Positions 14,242 to 16,213 of a stretch of DNA of 16,213 nucleotides are shown piece after piece. Within the stretch, counting starts at the first letter, position 1; every line of letters begins with the position of its first letter. The stretch covers positions 1-16,213 of the forward strand of contig JBBSGT010000026.1 of NCBI GenBank assembly GCA_038253825.1, written 5' to 3'. The translations under genes and the position numbers were made by a program. A model generated the notes under the pieces. That model was not told the origin of the DNA, searched no databases, and saw only the letters and a program-made list of their open reading frames with translations. The stretch is from JACDET01 sp038253825 (GTDB lineage Bacteria; Patescibacteriota; Microgenomatia; Levybacterales; UBA12049).

Positions 14242-14396
14242 ATGGAATACTACGAGGTGTGGCTATAAAACACAGAATACATCCTCGTGCTCCAGCGGGA
14301 AATCCTAATTCACAGAAATACTATAGAAGATATACCATTTTTTTCAGTGATCCTATTTCTCTTCAAGATATGATCTCGTATATAAAAGCTCACTAA
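14242..14396 (+). pseudogene. Possible small ORF broken by a frameshift
   Basis: The gap between the minus-strand GT2 and C39-like genes holds a protein-like plus-strand reading. From the ATG at 14242 the frame reads MEYYEVWL then TAA; an adjacent frame open from before 14259 (GTG) reads IKHRIHPRAPAGNPNSQKYY then RRYTIFFSDPISLQDMISYI and ends at TAA 14394-14396. One added base near 14262 would join them into a protein of about 50 aa. I recognise no family. It could be a chance open frame, since the second frame stays open across the antisense of the GT2. Confidence 0.22.
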
Positions 14397-14416
14397 CTAG
14401 AGGAGTGTGTTGATGT

Positions 14417-16027
14417 TTATTGCAGAGCATCATGAAGTGTCGTGAAATCGTAGTGAAGGATTTCGTAAGCGGTCGGAGAGATGTTTTTTTCATTGTTCTG
14501 ATTCTTCTCCAAATCATTCAGACCATTTTCAAGATGTTGTGTCGCTGCATTTTTATTCTTCGATTCATTTTCCTCATCATTTTTAATCTCTGAAGACAAA
14601 CTCTGAGCCAACCCATGCTGGATAAGTCCCTGCTTCTCAGCACTATTGATATCTTGAAGGGTAGATTGGTAGGTGATTTCATTATGTATTGATGAATTTG
14701 TTATTTTGTCATAAGAAAGTAAATAGTTGTGACTACTTTCTTGTGACAATATTCCCATGTATTTTTCAAGGGTAGGCACTCCCTCGCTATTATAGGCTGC
14801 AATATTAGTTGTATAATAGCTATTCTTAGAACTAGATAGAGTCAAAGTGTATTCTCCCGTATCAGGCTTCTTGAATAATAGCTCATTTACACCAGTACCA
14901 AGTTCTTCTGCCGTACCAGCACTATTAGGATTTGAGAGAGGAGGTTCAAAGTCATATATTGCATCAGGAATTTCATGATATTCTTGCACTTTACCTTCTG
15001 TGACTAGCTTACCTGTTCTTCTTCCTTGAGCATCGGTAAGCAAAATCTCGATATCAGGATTTACAACTGCATTTATATAACTGAGATCAGAATGAGAGGG
15101 AATATAACGACGAACCTCATCATAGGTATTGTTAAATGAGGTTAGATCCGGATAATTCCATTCAGGATCATTGATAGTAAGTATTTTATCTGCTGTTTGT
15201 CCTTTTGCAACGACATAATGTCCCAATGTTTGCGAATTCTTTACATGAAGAATACTAGGTATTTTAGCCAAACTATTGCCATTTACAATACCATCCAATA
15301 TTTGGTCTTTATTTTGTGAGCTGGCATCATATTCAAGATCATATGGCGCTTTACCAGCTTTAACTAAATTCTCTGTTAAATAACCTATGATGGGCCAATT
15401 AATATATGAATACCATCCATTACTCCCAAATCCAGAAGAATAACCTCTAAGAGGGTGTTTTGGATCTGGATCATATGCAGTTTTAAGCCAATCGTTTAAA
15501 GTTCCAGGATTGATAGGCGTGCCATCTGCAAATTGTGTTATGTGGTTAAAGTTAAGTATCATAGCAATTGATGTCACTGCACATCCCCATCTGTCCATAC
15601 TCGCATTTCCCCCAAAAACCCCCAAACTATTCGTACTATCATATTCACTCGGTCCCCAAGGAAGAGCATTCTGGTTGAAATATGGAACAGGAAGATCAAT
15701 TGCAGAATCAATCCTTGTAACTTTAATATTATCAAACCATACCTCTGAATCAGGATCCGCACCTACAAATGCTGATAATGCAATCGTAGCACCTTCAAGA
15801 GTAGGAGGAGTATCTGCTATTTCGCCAATTTTCACGTCATTTATGTAAAGAGTAACTTTATCTCCTATAAAGTCTATATCATAATGATACGTTTTATTGG
15901 CTTCAAAAGGATAGTTTAGCCAATCTAGACGGGAATACTCATTTATTAGTTTTTGTACAGCAATACCTGCTCCGTAGGTATGGAAAAGATACCATTCTTT
16001 GGGGCTTTTATATCTATAAACTATCAT
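14417..16027 (-). CDS. C39-like cysteine peptidase with lectin-like domain
   Basis: A large protein, probably exported, 536 aa from the first ATG in this frame, but the true N-terminus lies upstream. Residues 1-106 look like a concanavalin A/LamG-type beta-sandwich (YINDVKIGEI, then DSEVWFDNIKVTRID at the end). Residues about 111-320 form a C39-like (Peptidase_C39_2) papain-fold domain: DLPVPYFNQNALPWG, WGCAVTSIAMIL with candidate catalytic Cys149, GHYVVAKG with His270, and INDPEW with Asn286/Asp287. Residues 323-400 form a further beta domain (ILLTDAQGRRTGK ... GEYTLTL). The last 100 residues are rich in Asn, Glu, Lys and Gln with coiled-coil character. It likely cuts peptides at the cell surface; no ABC exporter is adjacent, so bacteriocin-leader processing is not supported. 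Confidence 0.8.
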   Translation of the reverse strand: MIVYRYKSPKEWYLFHTYGAGIAVQKLINEYSRLDWLNYPFEANKTYHYDIDFIGDKVTLYINDVKIGEIADTPPTLEGATIALSAFVGADPDSEVWFDNIKVTRIDSAIDLPVPYFNQNALPWGPSEYDSTNSLGVFGGNASMDRWGCAVTSIAMILNFNHITQFADGTPINPGTLNDWLKTAYDPDPKHPLRGYSSGFGSNGWYSYINWPIIGYLTENLVKAGKAPYDLEYDASSQNKDQILDGIVNGNSLAKIPSILHVKNSQTLGHYVVAKGQTADKILTINDPEWNYPDLTSFNNTYDEVRRYIPSHSDLSYINAVVNPDIEILLTDAQGRRTGKLVTEGKVQEYHEIPDAIYDFEPPLSNPNSAGTAEELGTGVNELLFKKPDTGEYTLTLSSSKNSYYTTNIAAYNSEGVPTLEKYMGILSQESSHNYLLSYDKITNSSIHNEITYQSTLQDINSAEKQGLIQHGLAQSLSSEIKNDEENESKNKNAATQHLENGLNDLEKNQNNEKNISPTAYEILHYDFTTLHDALQ

Positions 16028-16213
16028 TCTATCAGCAACAGCGTTATTTGTATATTCAACGTCAACGCTATACGGTAATATGTCAATACATTTTGTGCAT
16101 CGAAAGGTAAATAGAAACGGTCTTCAATGATTCTTTTCGTTTTTTGATCAGTTTGGGATTTCTGAATAAGTGCAGGGTTTTGTAGCGCGTATGTTTCAAA
16201 CTCCACGATGCTT
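16028..16213 (-). pseudogene. Frameshifted upstream part of the C39-like gene
   Basis: Just before the ATG at 16027, the same frame continues with plausible domain sequence (DILPYSVDVEYTNNAVADR) until about 16090. From there to the window edge the adjacent frame carries the protein-like part (SIVEFETYALQNP ... IIEDRFYLPFDAQN). A missing A in the AAAA run at 16091-16094 would join the two, giving FDAQKCIDILPYSV across the seam. The gene therefore runs off the right edge, and its signal peptide is not visible. It is either a real single-base deletion or an assembly error in a homopolymer. Confidence 0.6.

Noticed and set aside
1..16213. CRISPR array, insertion sequence or prophage
   Set aside because: No regularly spaced direct repeats, transposase, integrase or phage structural genes were found on either strand.

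Overview
The window looks like a chromosomal piece of a Candidate Phyla Radiation (Patescibacteria) bacterium, possibly Microgenomates. This is inferred, not proven. The reasons are an isoleucyl-tRNA synthetase of the archaeal/eukaryotic-like (type 2) kind, small AT-rich tightly packed genes, short or absent 5' leaders without Shine-Dalgarno sequences, a single type IV pilin, and rplU-rpmA followed by parB. TGA is used as a normal stop (rplU), so the UGA=Gly code of Gracilibacteria/Absconditabacteria does not apply.

Layout, left to right. 1-360 holds a frame-broken 3' end of a membrane protein. 380-2446 carries two plus-strand membrane proteins, an MFS transporter and an unrecognised multi-pass protein, each with its own promoter. 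2559-3541 is a compact accessory cassette: a DUF3467-like protein, an unrecognised 93-aa protein, a RelE/ParE-like toxin candidate, and a tiny ORF broken by an in-frame TAA. Successive genes abut or overlap. 3653-4213 is a type IV pilin. 4267-9815 is the housekeeping block: ileS, a REP-like palindromic repeat, rodA, rplU, rpmA and parB.

From 9907 onward genes are on the minus strand: signal peptidase I (lepB), convergent with parB; a degenerate plus-strand tRNA-like sequence; a three-gene envelope glycan operon (GT2, UDP-galactopyranose mutase, GT2); a further GT2 whose reading frame extends upstream into a domain-like tail; and a large secreted-type C39-like cysteine peptidase with an N-terminal lectin-like domain that runs off the right edge after a probable frameshift.

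Together the right half suggests surface glycan assembly (galactofuranose supply plus three GT2 enzymes) next to export and surface-protein functions (LepB, C39-like protein). The centre serves translation, cell shape and chromosome segregation.

The most notable signals are: an extended -10 promoter placed so that transcription would start at or within about 5 nt of the start codon for at least seven genes on both strands; the DUF3467/RelE-like overlapping cassette; a 72-bp two-tier palindromic repeat before rodA; a perfect 15-bp palindrome touching the ileS -35 box; and several broken reading frames, which indicate either gene decay or single-base assembly errors.
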